Below, piece after piece: positions 15,895 to 24,115 of a stretch of 39,517 bases of DNA. This stretch comes from Bradyrhizobium sp. (GTDB lineage: Bacteria; Pseudomonadota; Alphaproteobacteria; Rhizobiales; Xanthobacteraceae), in NCBI RefSeq assembly GCF_030646015.1, contig NZ_JAUSLT010000179.1, positions 1-39,517 on the forward strand. Reading direction: 5' to 3'. The first letter of the stretch is position 1. Each line of letters begins with the position of its first letter. Both the position numbers and the translations under genes were made by a program. The notes under the pieces were generated by a model that was not told the DNA's origin, ran no database searches, and saw only the letters and a list, made by a program, of their open reading frames with translations.

Positions 15895-16842
15895 ATGCCC
15901 GCCGTTCTCGATCCCGATGCCGCCGCCGTCTTCAAAGCCTTCCAGGAGGCCGGACGGCCGCCTTATGAGACGGTGGGACATGAAGAGGCACGCCGGCTTT
16001 ATCTGGCCGGCCGCATTGTCTCCAACCCGGAACCGCCCGAGCTTGAATCGACAACACCGCTGGCGATCCCCGCCCCGCACGGACCCATCCCCGCGCGCAT
16101 CTACACGCCGAAAAATCCGAGGCGGACCGATGGTCTGGCACCCGTGCTGGTGTTCTTTCACGGCGGCGGCTGGGTGATCGGCGATCTCGAGTCCCATGAC
16201 GTGGTGTGCCGCAAGCTGGCCGACGAAGGCCGGCTGATCGTGATTTCGGTCGATTATCGCCTCGCGCCCGAACACAAGTTTCCCGCCGCGGTCGATGATT
16301 CCATCGCCGCGACCCAATGGATCGCCGATAACGCCAAACAGCTCGGCATCGATGCTGCAAGGCTGATGGTCGGCGGCGACAGCGCCGGCGGCAACCTCGC
16401 CGCGGTGGTCGCGATATCGGCGCGCGACGGCAACGGGCCCGCGATCGCCGGCCAGGTGCTGATCTATCCCGCCACCGATTTTGCCATGACGCATCCCTCG
16501 CACAGCGAGCCGGAGACCAGCCTGCTGCTGACGCATTCCGTCATAAAGTGGTTTCGCGATCACTACCTCAACGGCGCCGCCGACGTGCACGACTGGCGCG
16601 CCTCGCCCGCGCGCGCCACCACGCTGGTGGGTCTGCCGCCCGCCTATGTGCTGACCGCCGGCGCCGATCCGCTGCGCGACGAAGGCGACGAATACGCCGA
16701 GCGGCTGAAACAGGCCGGCGTGGCGGTCACCTACCGGCACTTTCCCGGCCAGTTCCACGGCTTCTTCACCATGGGCAAATTGCTGCAACAGGCCAATGTC
16801 GCCGCCAGCGAGATCGGCGCGTGGCTGAAGGCGCAGGGCTAG
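15895..16842 (+). CDS. Alpha/beta hydrolase, hormone-sensitive-lipase family esterase
   Basis: A 315-residue hydrolase with the HSL-family oxyanion motif HGGGW (residues 89-93), nucleophile GDSAGG (Ser163), acid Asp258 (GADPLRDEG) and His288 (FPGQFHGF). These enzymes cleave short-chain carboxylic esters in the cytoplasm. VDYRLAPEHKFPAA is typical of the group. Start ATG 15895 has only a weak AGG upstream, but earlier in-frame starts would overlap the SDR gene. It forms a two-gene unit with the SDR. Confidence 0.92.
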   Translation: MPAVLDPDAAAVFKAFQEAGRPPYETVGHEEARRLYLAGRIVSNPEPPELESTTPLAIPAPHGPIPARIYTPKNPRRTDGLAPVLVFFHGGGWVIGDLESHDVVCRKLADEGRLIVISVDYRLAPEHKFPAAVDDSIAATQWIADNAKQLGIDAARLMVGGDSAGGNLAAVVAISARDGNGPAIAGQVLIYPATDFAMTHPSHSEPETSLLLTHSVIKWFRDHYLNGAADVHDWRASPARATTLVGLPPAYVLTAGADPLRDEGDEYAERLKQAGVAVTYRHFPGQFHGFFTMGKLLQQANVAASEIGAWLKAQG

Positions 16843-17014
16843 CCAGGGCGCCTACCCAGATCATCCTTTGAAGGTCCCGGCTGGTGCGAACTGAAAGGTG
16901 GAAATGGCGCTTATTTGCTGCACTGTGGCCACCGGGTAACAGCCATTCGGGTCGCGATCCCCTACGGTTGCATCAGAAAAGCAATCCCGCCTTGGGGCGA
17001 GAATAGGAGTCGGA

Positions 17015-17779
17015 ATGAACAGATTGTTGCTTGGCGCGGTTGGCGTCATCACGATGGTCACCTCCGCCACGGCCGCCGATCTTGCGGCGCGCCCCTACGC
17101 CAAGGCGCCGGCTCACGTTGCACCGATCTTGACCTGGACCGGATTCTACGTCGGAGGCCAGGGCGGTGGCGGCTGGGGTCGAAGCAATGAAATCTATTTT
17201 AACGCGCCGAACACGGCGGCTTTCGTAGGCACGCAAACCTATGACACCAGCGGCGGCTTCGCTGGCGGCGTTGTCGGCTACAATTGGCAGAGCGGCGCAT
17301 TTGTGCTGGGACTCGAGGGAGACTACCACTGGGCCGACATCAGCGGCCGTTCTGCCGTGATCAACGTGGGTCCGCCGAACCTGGGCGATACCTACTACAC
17401 CAAGCTCCGCAGCTTCGGCGACATCAAGGGCCGCCTCGGTTACGCCGCCGGTCCCGCCCTGTTTTTCGTCAGCGGCGGCGCTGCGGTCGGTGACATACAG
17501 CATCGCTATGACGCAGCGCTCAACGGCGGCGCAGCGAACACCTTCGTTGCGAACGATACCAGGTGGGGCTACACCGTCGGTGCCGGTCTTGAATATATGT
17601 TCGCTCCGAACTGGTCAGCCAAGGTCGAATACAACTACATCGATCTCGGCAAGAGCACGATCCGATATTCCCCGACGATTGCCACGCTCCGCTCTGAGTG
17701 GGACGACACGTTCCACACCGTGAAGGCCGGCATCAACTACCACTTCAACTGGGGTGGCCCGGTCGTCGCCAAGTATTGA
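17015..17779 (+). CDS. Outer-membrane beta-barrel protein (Omp25/Omp31 family)
   Basis: A 254-residue exported barrel. The signal peptide ends at ATA-ADLAARP; the mature N-terminus contains WTGFYVGGQGGGGWG, the hallmark of rhizobial and Brucella Omp25/31-like proteins. Alternating hydrophobic strands continue to the C-terminal FHTVKAGINYHFNWG. AGGAG at 16999-17003 precedes ATG 17015. The 172-bp upstream gap shows no clear regulatory motif; a strong terminator follows at 17807-17831, so it is monocistronic. Such proteins stabilise the envelope or act in host contact. Confidence 0.92.
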   Translation: MNRLLLGAVGVITMVTSATAADLAARPYAKAPAHVAPILTWTGFYVGGQGGGGWGRSNEIYFNAPNTAAFVGTQTYDTSGGFAGGVVGYNWQSGAFVLGLEGDYHWADISGRSAVINVGPPNLGDTYYTKLRSFGDIKGRLGYAAGPALFFVSGGAAVGDIQHRYDAALNGGAANTFVANDTRWGYTVGAGLEYMFAPNWSAKVEYNYIDLGKSTIRYSPTIATLRSEWDDTFHTVKAGINYHFNWGGPVVAKY

Positions 17780-17806
17780 CGAGCTTTCTATCTTCAGCGA
17801 ACTTCA

Positions 17807-17831
17807 GCCCCGGCATCATCCGGGGCTTTTT
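17807..17831 (+). terminator. Intrinsic terminator of the Omp25-like gene
   Basis: GCCCCGG (17807-17813) and CCGGGGC (17820-17826) form a perfect stem around CATCAT, followed by TTTTT, 27 bp after the stop codon. Confidence 0.92.
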
Positions 17832-17852
17832 CGTGTATGTTGGGGCAGCTAC

Positions 17853-18048
17853 TCCGCGCGCGCCGCAGCGATTGCGGCGGCTGGCCGAAGGCGCGGATGA
17901 AAGCGCGGCGCATCCGCTCGGGATCGCGAAAGCCGGTGGTTTCAGCGACGCATTCGATCGCCTCGGAGGAGGATTGTAGGCGCGGGCGCGCCACCTCGAT
18001 GCGCAGGCGCTCCATCGCCTTCGACGGCGGGGTCCCGTTCTTCACCAT
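17853..18048 (-). pseudogene. Fragment of GlxA-type AraC regulator (HTH end only)
   Basis: About 185 bp here is a near copy, in the same orientation, of the 3' end of the intact GlxA-type gene at 18995-19933. The encoded remnant reads PPSKAMERLRIEVARPRLQS and GFRDPERMRRAFIRAFGQPP, against TPSKAVERLRIEVARQRVQS and GFRDPERMRRAFIRAFGQPP in the intact gene. The DJ-1-like domain and most of the first HTH are absent, and a 6-bp deletion near the original stop removes the end. It abuts the truncated transporter at ~18040-18056, which marks a recombination junction. Confidence 0.85.
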
Positions 18049-18056
18049 GGGATGAA

Positions 18057-18989
18057 ATGCCGGCGCTGCTGCCCGACGACTGGAAGGGCGGCCTGGTCCT
18101 GCTGGTTCTGGTGTTCGTGTTGTCGAGCTTCCTCGACAATATCGCGGCCGCCCTGATCGGCGGCACGGTGGCCCGGCACGTGTTCCAGGGCAAGGTCCAC
18201 ATCGGTTATCTCGCCGGGATCGTCGCGGCGTCGAACGCCGGCGGATCCGGCAGCGTGGTCGGCGACACCACCACCACCATGATGTGGATCGCGGGCGTCA
18301 GCCCGCTCAGCGTGGTGGAGGCCTATATCGCCGCCATCGTCGCGATGCTGATCTTCGCCGTGCCGGCGTCAATCCAGCAGCATCGCTACTCGCCGATCCA
18401 GAAAAATGCACCGAAGGGATTGAAGATCGACCCGGCGCGGGTGTTCATCGTCGCCGCCATCCTCGTGGCGGCGCTGGCCGCCAACATCACCGCGAACCTG
18501 AAATTTCCGGCCCTGCTGGATGTGCTTCCCGTGCTCGGGCTCGCGGTCTGGGCCGTGATCCTGCTCTCCGCGGGTTTGCGCGCGCCGGACTGGTCGATCA
18601 TGCCGGAGACGGTCAAAGGCACCATCTTCCTGCTGGCGCTGGTGACGGCGGCCTCGTTGATGCCGGTCGAAACACTTCCCCTTGCCTCGTGGCAGACCGC
18701 GCTCGGCCTCGGCTTCGTCTCGGCGGTGTTCGACAATATCCCGCTGACCGCGCTGGCGCTGAAGCAAGGCGGCTACGACTGGGGCTATCTCGCCTACGCC
18801 GTCGGCTTCGGCGGCTCGATGATCTGGTTCGGCTCCTCCGCCGGCGTCGCGCTCGCCAACATGTATCCGGAAGCGAAGTAGGTCGGACGCTGGGTGAGCC
18901 AGGGCTGGCCGGTGGCGGCGGCCTATGTCGTCGGATTTTTCGTGATGCTCGCGGTGCTCGGCTGGCATCCGGATGCGGCGCTCAAATAG
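18057..18989 (+). pseudogene. Truncated NhaD/citrate-type ion transporter with in-frame stop
   Basis: The frame from 18057 encodes the C-terminal part of a multi-pass transporter of the ion transporter superfamily (NhaD/ArsB/citrate type): SSFLDNIAAALIGG, NAGGSGSVVGDTTTTMMWIAGV and, in the second repeat, VFDNIPLTALALKQGG, the two inverted-repeat binding-site hairpins. Family members usually exceed 400 residues, so roughly the first 150 are missing, replaced by the AraC fragment just upstream. After residue 274 (MYPEAK) a TAG at 18879-18881 interrupts the frame; past it the same frame continues for 35 codons (VGRWVSQGWPVAAAYVVGFF onward) to a natural-looking TAG at 18989. Both ends are therefore damaged. 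Substrate of the ancestor: Na+/H+ or a carboxylate. Confidence 0.8.
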
Positions 18990-18994
18990 GTGCG

Positions 18995-19933
18995 CTACCC
19001 CGCCCGCGCCGCGCGGCGCAGCGATTGCGGCGGCTGGCCGAAGGCGCGGATGAAGGCGCGACGCATCCGCTCCGGATCGCGAAAGCCGGTGCTCTCGGCG
19101 ACGCGCTCGATCGCCTCGGAGGAGGATTGCACGCGCTGGCGCGCCACCTCGATGCGCAGGCGCTCCACCGCCTTCGACGGCGTGGTGCCGGTCTCCGCGA
19201 TGAACGCACGGGCAAAATGCCGCGAACTCATGCCGGCCTGCTCGGCCATGTCCTCGACCGTCAGCGGCGCATCGAGATGCTCGCGCGCCCAGGCCAGCAA
19301 CGGCGCGAAGCGGCCGGCTGGCGCCTTCAATTCCAGCAGCGAGGAGAATTGCGACTGGCCGCCGCTGCGGCGATGATAGAGCACGAGCTGGCGCGCGGCC
19401 TGCTGCGCGATCTCGTCGCCAAAATCCTCCGCCGCCATCGCCAGTGCGAGGTCGATGCCCGCGCTGATCCCGGCCGAGCTCCAGATATTGCCGTCGCGGA
19501 CGAAGATGCGGTCCGGCTCCAGTTTTATCTTCGGATAGGTCTTCACAAAATGCGGAGTGCGCTGCCAGTGCGTGGTGGCGCGGCGGCCGTCGAGTAAGCC
19601 TGCTTCGGCCAGGATGTAGGCCCCGGAGCAGACGCTGGCGACGCGGATGCCACGTTTTGCCATGGCCCGCACGAAGGCCAGCGTCTTCTCGCATCGCGCC
19701 GCCTGCCGCACCCCCTCGCCACCGGCCACGATCAGCGTGGTGATCGCCGCCGACGGCTTGAGGCCGCGCGCCAGCATCTCGACGCCGGACGTGCTGCGGA
19801 CCGGACCCGGCTTCACCGCCAGCACCTTGATCGATGGCGGCTGGCCGGCGAAACGGGCGGCGATCTCGAACGCCGAAATCGGCCCGGCCGCGTCCAGCAG
19901 CTGAAAATCCGGAAATATCAGCACGCCGATCAT
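18995..19933 (-). CDS. GlxA-type AraC-family transcriptional regulator
   Basis: A 312-residue regulator. The N-terminal ~170 residues form a DJ-1/PfpI-like domain (IGVLIFPDFQLLDAAGPISAF; nucleophile-elbow-like VCSGAYILAEAGLLDGRRATTHW), and the C-terminal ~100 residues an AraC double HTH (LTVEDMAEQAGMSSRHFARA, then AESTGFRDPERMRRAF). Such proteins sense small molecules through the DJ-1-like part. It is divergent from a DJ-1/PfpI enzyme gene with 115 bp between starts, the classic regulator-target layout. Its 3' end is 6 bp from the transporter pseudogene and is duplicated at 17853-18036. Confidence 0.92.
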   Translation of the reverse strand: MIGVLIFPDFQLLDAAGPISAFEIAARFAGQPPSIKVLAVKPGPVRSTSGVEMLARGLKPSAAITTLIVAGGEGVRQAARCEKTLAFVRAMAKRGIRVASVCSGAYILAEAGLLDGRRATTHWQRTPHFVKTYPKIKLEPDRIFVRDGNIWSSAGISAGIDLALAMAAEDFGDEIAQQAARQLVLYHRRSGGQSQFSSLLELKAPAGRFAPLLAWAREHLDAPLTVEDMAEQAGMSSRHFARAFIAETGTTPSKAVERLRIEVARQRVQSSSEAIERVAESTGFRDPERMRRAFIRAFGQPPQSLRRAARAG

Positions 19934-19951
19934 GATCTTGGCCTATGTCCT

Positions 19952-19975
19952 GAAATGAGGTAAATATGGCATTTC
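19952..19975. promoter_or_regulatory. Inverted repeat between divergent GlxA and DJ-1 genes
   Basis: GAAATG (19952-19957) and CATTTC (19970-19975) are 6-bp arms around a 12-bp AT-rich spacer, placed between the two divergent starts. It is a reasonable operator candidate for the GlxA-type protein, but short arms make chance possible. Confidence 0.3.
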
Positions 19976-20048
19976 GGACGCAAGGCCACCATGGCAAGCT
20001 ACGCCGGTCAAGCAAAATCCTGCCAGCAGAACCCCGAAAGGTCCCACC

Positions 20049-20756
20049 ATGTCCGCGCCGCTTCAGATCGGGATCGTCCTGTTTCCACGGGTGACCCAGC
20101 TCGATTTCACCGGACCGCTGCAGGTGTTCTCCAGCGTGCCCGGCGCGCAGGTGCATCTGATCTGGAAACGGATCGAGCCGGTCACCAGCGACTCCGTGCT
20201 GACGATCACGCCGACGGTCAGCTTCGCGGATTGCCCGCAGCTCGACGTGATCTGCGTGCCCGGCGGGCTCGGCACCGACGACATGATCAACGACGAGGAG
20301 ATGCTGGCCTTCCTGCGCAAACAGGCAGCGGGCGCCAAATACATCACCTCGGTATGCACGGGATCACTCGTGCTGGGCGCCGCCGGGCTGCTGCAAGGCT
20401 ACCGCGCGGCGACGCACTGGACCGCGATGGATTTCCTCGCCGCGTTCGGCGCAACGCCGACCAAAACGCGGGTGTGCGTCGACCGCAACCGCGTCACCGG
20501 CGGCGGCGTCACCGCGGGCATCGATTTCGCGCTGACGCTGGTGTCGCTGCTGGTCGACCGGCGCACCGCGGAGGCGATCCAGCTGCGGCTCGAATACAAT
20601 CCGGCGCCGCCGTTCAACGCCGGCTCGCCCGACACCGCGCCGCCGGAAGTGCTCGCCTTCATGAAGGACAGGATCGCGGCGTCGCAGGTCCGCCGCGGCG
20701 AGATGATCGCCCGCGCCGGTGCAAGACTTGCGGCGCAAGAGGCGCCGGCAAGCTGA
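20049..20756 (+). CDS. DJ-1/PfpI family protein (isonitrile hydratase-like)
   Basis: A 235-residue DJ-1/PfpI protein: IGIVLFPRVTQLDFTGPLQVF at the N-terminus, catalytic Cys in SVCTGSLVLGAAGLLQGYRA (near residues 104-123) and VTGGGVTAGIDFALTLV. This motif set is shared with the isonitrile hydratase (InhA) of Pseudomonas putida, which hydrates isonitriles to N-formamides through that Cys. Substrate assignment is inference, since several DJ-1 subgroups share the motif. It is probably controlled by the divergent GlxA-type regulator, whose sensory domain is of the same fold. Confidence 0.88.
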   Translation: MSAPLQIGIVLFPRVTQLDFTGPLQVFSSVPGAQVHLIWKRIEPVTSDSVLTITPTVSFADCPQLDVICVPGGLGTDDMINDEEMLAFLRKQAAGAKYITSVCTGSLVLGAAGLLQGYRAATHWTAMDFLAAFGATPTKTRVCVDRNRVTGGGVTAGIDFALTLVSLLVDRRTAEAIQLRLEYNPAPPFNAGSPDTAPPEVLAFMKDRIAASQVRRGEMIARAGARLAAQEAPAS

Positions 20757-20770
20757 TCGCCGAAGTCCCT

Positions 20771-21009
20771 TAGCCCGGATGGAGCCCTTGCGAAATCCGG
20801 GGCCGGCCTCGCAGACGTCATCCTGATAAGGATGGGGTCTTTCGTGCCCCGGATGCTGCGCAGCGCGAACAGCGCGTTCACGCGCGTCTTCGACGCGCTA
20901 TGCCTTCGCGGCGTGGTGCGCTGCTAAGCCGGGGCCCATCGCAGCAGAAGTCTGGATCCCGGCTCTGCGGAGCAGCGTGAAGAACGCTGCACCGCGTCCG
21001 GGACACGAG
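20771..21009. repeat. Degenerate dispersed repeat block (family D-like)
   Basis: TAGCCCGGATGGAGCC at the left resembles the start of the element at 38248-38385. The rest is a patchwork of short GC-rich inverted segments (GCGCGTTCACGCGCGTCTTC, AGCCGGGGCCCATCG, CGTCCGGGACACGAGA) of the kind common in Bradyrhizobium intergenic DNA. No convincing coding frame is present. Confidence 0.6.
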
Positions 21010-21070
21010 ATGAATTGCCTGCTGCCTGCTGCACGTATCAACCGCTCTACTTGCACTCCAAGCTCAACAG

Positions 21071-21100
21071 AAAAAGGCCGCCCGGTTGCCCGGACGGCCT
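21071..21100 (-). terminator. Bidirectional-looking terminator hairpin
   Basis: GGCCGCCCGG (21076-21085) pairs with CCGGACGGCC (21090-21099), one mismatch, loop TTGC. On the minus strand it ends in TTTTT, on the plus strand in TTTCC. It most likely terminates the ctpA transcript from the right, ~240 bp past its stop. Confidence 0.65.
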
Positions 21101-21342
21101 TTCCTTTCCTGCGGCAGCTCCACATTGACGGGCGATTTCAGGATTTCAGCGCCGGGGGCCTATCTCCCAGCCACATCCTGATCGGCAGCCGCTGCAAATC
21201 GGGGCAGTCGCGAACTGTTGCCCGAACCGACGCGATGGTCTCCCATCTCCGCAAGATGGCTAATTGGGCCATGACTTCGGCCGGCATTCAACAACGCCGC
21301 GAAAGATGTCCCCGCTGTTCCCGCTTTCCACAGGCGGAAGCT
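21101..21342. other. Intergenic region without recognised feature
   Basis: Between the hairpin at 21071-21100 and the ctpA stop I see no repeat or regulatory motif. A 44-codon minus-strand frame (21138-21272) has no Shine-Dalgarno or recognisable similarity. The stretch would be the 3' untranslated tail of the ctpA transcript. Confidence 0.5.
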
Positions 21343-22671
21343 TCAGTTCGGGATCGCTTTTTTGGGCGACGGGACATCCGCTTTGACGGTAACGCCGCGC
21401 AACAAATTGAAGGCCGCACCAAGCGCCTTGTCGTCCTTCTCCTCGGGCGGAACGTAGGCCTGCGATCCCGTCTGCTCGGCACCGTCGGCGGCCAAATGGC
21501 CGCGCATCGACGCCTCGCCCTTGGAGTCGGCGCGGGATTTCAACGCGTCCGGCACCTCCTGCAACACTTCGAGGTCGGGCGTGATGCCCCTGGCCTGGAT
21601 CGACCGGCCGGACGGCGTAAAATAACGCGCGGTGGTGAGCGCCAGCGCGCCCTTGCCGGGGCCGAGCGGGATGATGGTCTGCACCGAGCCCTTGCCGAAC
21701 GAGCGGGTGCCGATCAGCGTCGCGCGCTTGTGGTCGTGCAGCGCGCCGGCCACGATCTCGGCAGCGGAAGCCGATCCGCCGTTGATCAAGACGACCAGCG
21801 GCTTGCCCCTGGTGAGGTCGCCGGTCCGCGCGGTGAAGCGCTGGGTTTCCTCAGTGGCGCGGCCGCGCGTCGAGACCACCTCGCCGCGCGCCATGAACGC
21901 ACTCGATACCGACACCGCCTGATCGAGCAAGCCGCCGGGGTTGTTGCGCAGGTCGACGACATAACCGGCCAGCTTCTCCGGTGGGATCTGCTTCGAGATG
22001 TCGGCGATGGCTTTTCTCAAGCCGTCGGTGGTCTGTTCGTTGAATGAGGTGATGCGGATATAGCCGATGTCGCCGCCTCTGGTGTGGTAGCGCACCGGCC
22101 GCACCCGGATGACCTCGCGCGCGACCGAAATCTCGATCGGCTGCTCGGCGCCCTTGCGCATGATCTTCAGGCGGGTCTTCGTATTGATCGGGCCCTTCAT
22201 CTTCTTGACGGCCTGCTCGAGCGTGAGCCCCTGAACCTCGGTGCCGTCGACCGCGCTGATCAAGTCGCCCGACATGATGCCGGCCTTCGCGGCGGGTGTG
22301 TCGTCCATCGGCGCGACCACCTTGACCAGGCCGTCCTCCATGGTGACTTCCATGCCCAGGCCGCCGAATTCGCCGCTGGTGGTCTCCTGCATGTCGCGCC
22401 AGGCCTTCTCATTCATGTAGCGCGAATGAGGGTCGAGCGAGCTGAGCATGCCGCTGATCGACGCTTCGATCAGCCTGCCGTCGTCGGGCGTTTCGACATA
22501 GCTCGCCCTGATCCGTTCGAACACGTCGCCGAACAGATTGAGCCGCGAATAGGTGTCGTTGCCTGTGGCAGCCTTGGCCGCCCTGACCAGCGCCGTCGGC
22601 GGCTGGATGGCGAGAACCGTCAGGCCCGCGCCGAGTGCGGCGCCAACGAGAACATGGGAAATCCTGCACAT
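21343..22671 (-). CDS. ctpA: S41 family C-terminal processing peptidase
   Basis: A 442-residue periplasmic serine protease. An N-terminal signal/anchor (VLVGAALGAGLTVLAI) precedes the family block LNLFGDVFERIRASYVETPD, a PDZ domain (GLGMEVTMEDGLVKVVAPMD), and the S41 core YVVDLRNNPGGLLDQAV. The catalytic dyad is Ser302 in NGGSASAAE and Lys327 in SFGKGSVQ, 25 residues apart as in E. coli Prc. The usual Rhizobiales ctpA neighbours (envC-like, polysaccharide deacetylase, rppH) are absent, so this may be a second, orphan copy. The C-terminal ~70 residues are diverged. It follows the NDUFA12 gene by 100 bp on the same strand. Confidence 0.93.
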   Translation of the reverse strand: MCRISHVLVGAALGAGLTVLAIQPPTALVRAAKAATGNDTYSRLNLFGDVFERIRASYVETPDDGRLIEASISGMLSSLDPHSRYMNEKAWRDMQETTSGEFGGLGMEVTMEDGLVKVVAPMDDTPAAKAGIMSGDLISAVDGTEVQGLTLEQAVKKMKGPINTKTRLKIMRKGAEQPIEISVAREVIRVRPVRYHTRGGDIGYIRITSFNEQTTDGLRKAIADISKQIPPEKLAGYVVDLRNNPGGLLDQAVSVSSAFMARGEVVSTRGRATEETQRFTARTGDLTRGKPLVVLINGGSASAAEIVAGALHDHKRATLIGTRSFGKGSVQTIIPLGPGKGALALTTARYFTPSGRSIQARGITPDLEVLQEVPDALKSRADSKGEASMRGHLAADGAEQTGSQAYVPPEEKDDKALGAAFNLLRGVTVKADVPSPKKAIPN

Positions 22672-22771
22672 GACCGGCCGCCCCTTCCGTGTGCTGTCAG
22701 GTGCCCCAGCATGGACGGCGTATGCCGGCTTTTTTGGGGCCGAAGCGCGCCGAACGGGATGGCACCAACCG

Positions 22772-23182
22772 CTATTGGCCCGGCGTCCAGGGCTGGTAAT
22801 CGCCGGTGGCCTTGGGACGGCGGCCGCTGGCCAGCGTCGAGCCCGAGGGCCGGTAGGCCGCCGGCGTTCCGGTCATGTTGGGAACGTGCGGCTTTTCCCA
22901 TTCGCGCGGGCTGTAGCTCTCTTCGGTCGGCGCGACGTCGACGGTGTGATGCAGCCAGCCGTGCCAGGACGGCGGCACCCGGGTGGCCTCGGCATAGCCG
23001 TTATAGACCACCCAGCGCCGCTGGAAGCCGAGCGTGGGATCGATCGTGCCGCCCTTGGTGCGGTAATAGAGATTGCCCTGCTCGTCCTTGCCGACCAGCT
23101 CGCCGAACCGCCAGGTCCACAATTGGGTGCCAAAGGTCTGGCCGTTCCACCAGGTGAAGAGCTTCAGAAAAAACAGTTTCAT
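22772..23182 (-). CDS. NADH:ubiquinone oxidoreductase accessory subunit NDUFA12
   Basis: A 136-residue homolog of the supernumerary complex I subunit NDUFA12 (B17.2), one of the few accessory subunits shared by mitochondria and alphaproteobacteria. Diagnostic blocks are LFTWWNGQTFGTQLWTWRFG, GRDEQGN-like VGKDEQGNLYYRTKGG, RRWVVYNGYAEATRVPPSWH and GWLHHTVDVAPTE. It sits on the peripheral arm of complex I. I start at ATG 23182 (MKLFFLKLF), which matches family length; the frame upstream is open but unrelated. Confidence 0.93.
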   Translation of the reverse strand: MKLFFLKLFTWWNGQTFGTQLWTWRFGELVGKDEQGNLYYRTKGGTIDPTLGFQRRWVVYNGYAEATRVPPSWHGWLHHTVDVAPTEESYSPREWEKPHVPNMTGTPAAYRPSGSTLASGRRPKATGDYQPWTPGQ

Positions 23183-23445
23183 GCGCGAGGCCGGTTCGAG
23201 AACGCTTGGCCCCTGATGCCATCGGCGGGCCGGATTGTCCAGTTGAAGTCGGCGCGCGTGGGCCGGTTGGACGGCGCCCACGCGACCAACACCTTTCTGT
23301 GACCCAAGGTCGCGGAATCGTTGCAATTCGTTCATTCCGCATACATTTCCCACCTGACAGTCTTGGCCACGCACAATTGTGCCGGGCCCGGGAACGTCCG
23401 CCCTGTCCGAGGGTTTTAGACGCAGTCCCGTAAATGGAGCCGATA

Positions 23446-24021
23446 ATGACCAGTCTTAAAGTTTTGAGTGCGGCCGCCGTGATGGCCCTCCTGTTGCCCC
23501 TGGCAGTACCCACCGCCAGCTTTGCCCAGGATAAAGGGATGGGCGGGGTGCGCGGTGGTGGCGGCGCTGCCATCGGGGGCGGCGGTGGAGCAGCCATCGG
23601 CGGCGGTGGTATGCGCATGGGCGGCGGTGGCGGCGGTTATGCTGCCGGCCCGGGCCTCGGCACCAAATTCGGCGGTGGCGGCGGCGGTGCCGTCATCGGC
23701 GGCGGCGGACCGCGTTATAGCGGCGGCAACTGGCAGGGCGGCGGTCACGTCGGTGGCAATCGCCACTATCGCCCCCGCGGCTACGGTGGATACGGCTTCG
23801 GTACTGGTCTGGTGATCGGCGGCGCGCTGGGATCCAGCTACGGCTATTACGGCTCGCCGGGCTACGGCTATTACGATGATGGGTACTATGATGAGCCCGT
23901 TGTCACGGTGGCTCCCGTTGGCGGCGACGACGTCGAGTATTGTCGGCGGACCTATCGTTCCTACGATGTGCGCTCTGGCACTTATCTCGGCTATGACGGC
24001 CTGCGGCACGCCTGCCCGTAA
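23446..24021 (+). CDS. Glycine-rich exported protein with BA14K C-terminus
   Basis: A 191-residue protein with a signal peptide ending near SFA-QDKG, a ~120-residue Gly/Tyr-rich low-complexity stretch (GGGGAAIGGGGG-type repeats, then SYGYYGSPGYGYYDDG), and a BA14K-type C-terminus EYCRRTYRSYDVRSGTYLGY with flanking Cys. Brucella BA14K is an immunogenic protein; homologs are common small envelope proteins in Rhizobiales, of unclear function. The ATG at 23446 is preferred over 23434 because GGAG at 23437-23440 lies 5 nt upstream of it. The 263-bp upstream gap contains CACAATTGTG and no gene. Confidence 0.88.
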   Translation: MTSLKVLSAAAVMALLLPLAVPTASFAQDKGMGGVRGGGGAAIGGGGGAAIGGGGMRMGGGGGGYAAGPGLGTKFGGGGGGAVIGGGGPRYSGGNWQGGGHVGGNRHYRPRGYGGYGFGTGLVIGGALGSSYGYYGSPGYGYYDDGYYDEPVVTVAPVGGDDVEYCRRTYRSYDVRSGTYLGYDGLRHACP

Positions 24022-24047
24022 CAGCTCTTAGCGTCTACCGAACATGA

Positions 24048-24078
24048 GGACGGCGCATTGCGGTGCGCCGTCCTTTTT
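24048..24078 (+). terminator. Intrinsic terminator of the BA14K gene
   Basis: Perfect 10-bp stem GGACGGCGCA (24048-24057)/TGCGCCGTCC (24064-24073) with a 6-nt loop, followed by TTTTT. Confidence 0.92.
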
Positions 24079-24115
24079 ATTGCAGCCCAGCCAAATCCAT
24101 TACCGTGAAGTCCGC

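Noticed and set aside
20771..21009. CRISPR or attachment site in the repeat-rich gap
   Set aside because: There are no regularly spaced identical units and no integrase or cas gene nearby; it is a patchwork of dispersed repeats.
21138..21272. 44-codon minus-strand ORF after ctpA
   Set aside because: No Shine-Dalgarno and no recognisable similarity; length is within chance for this composition.
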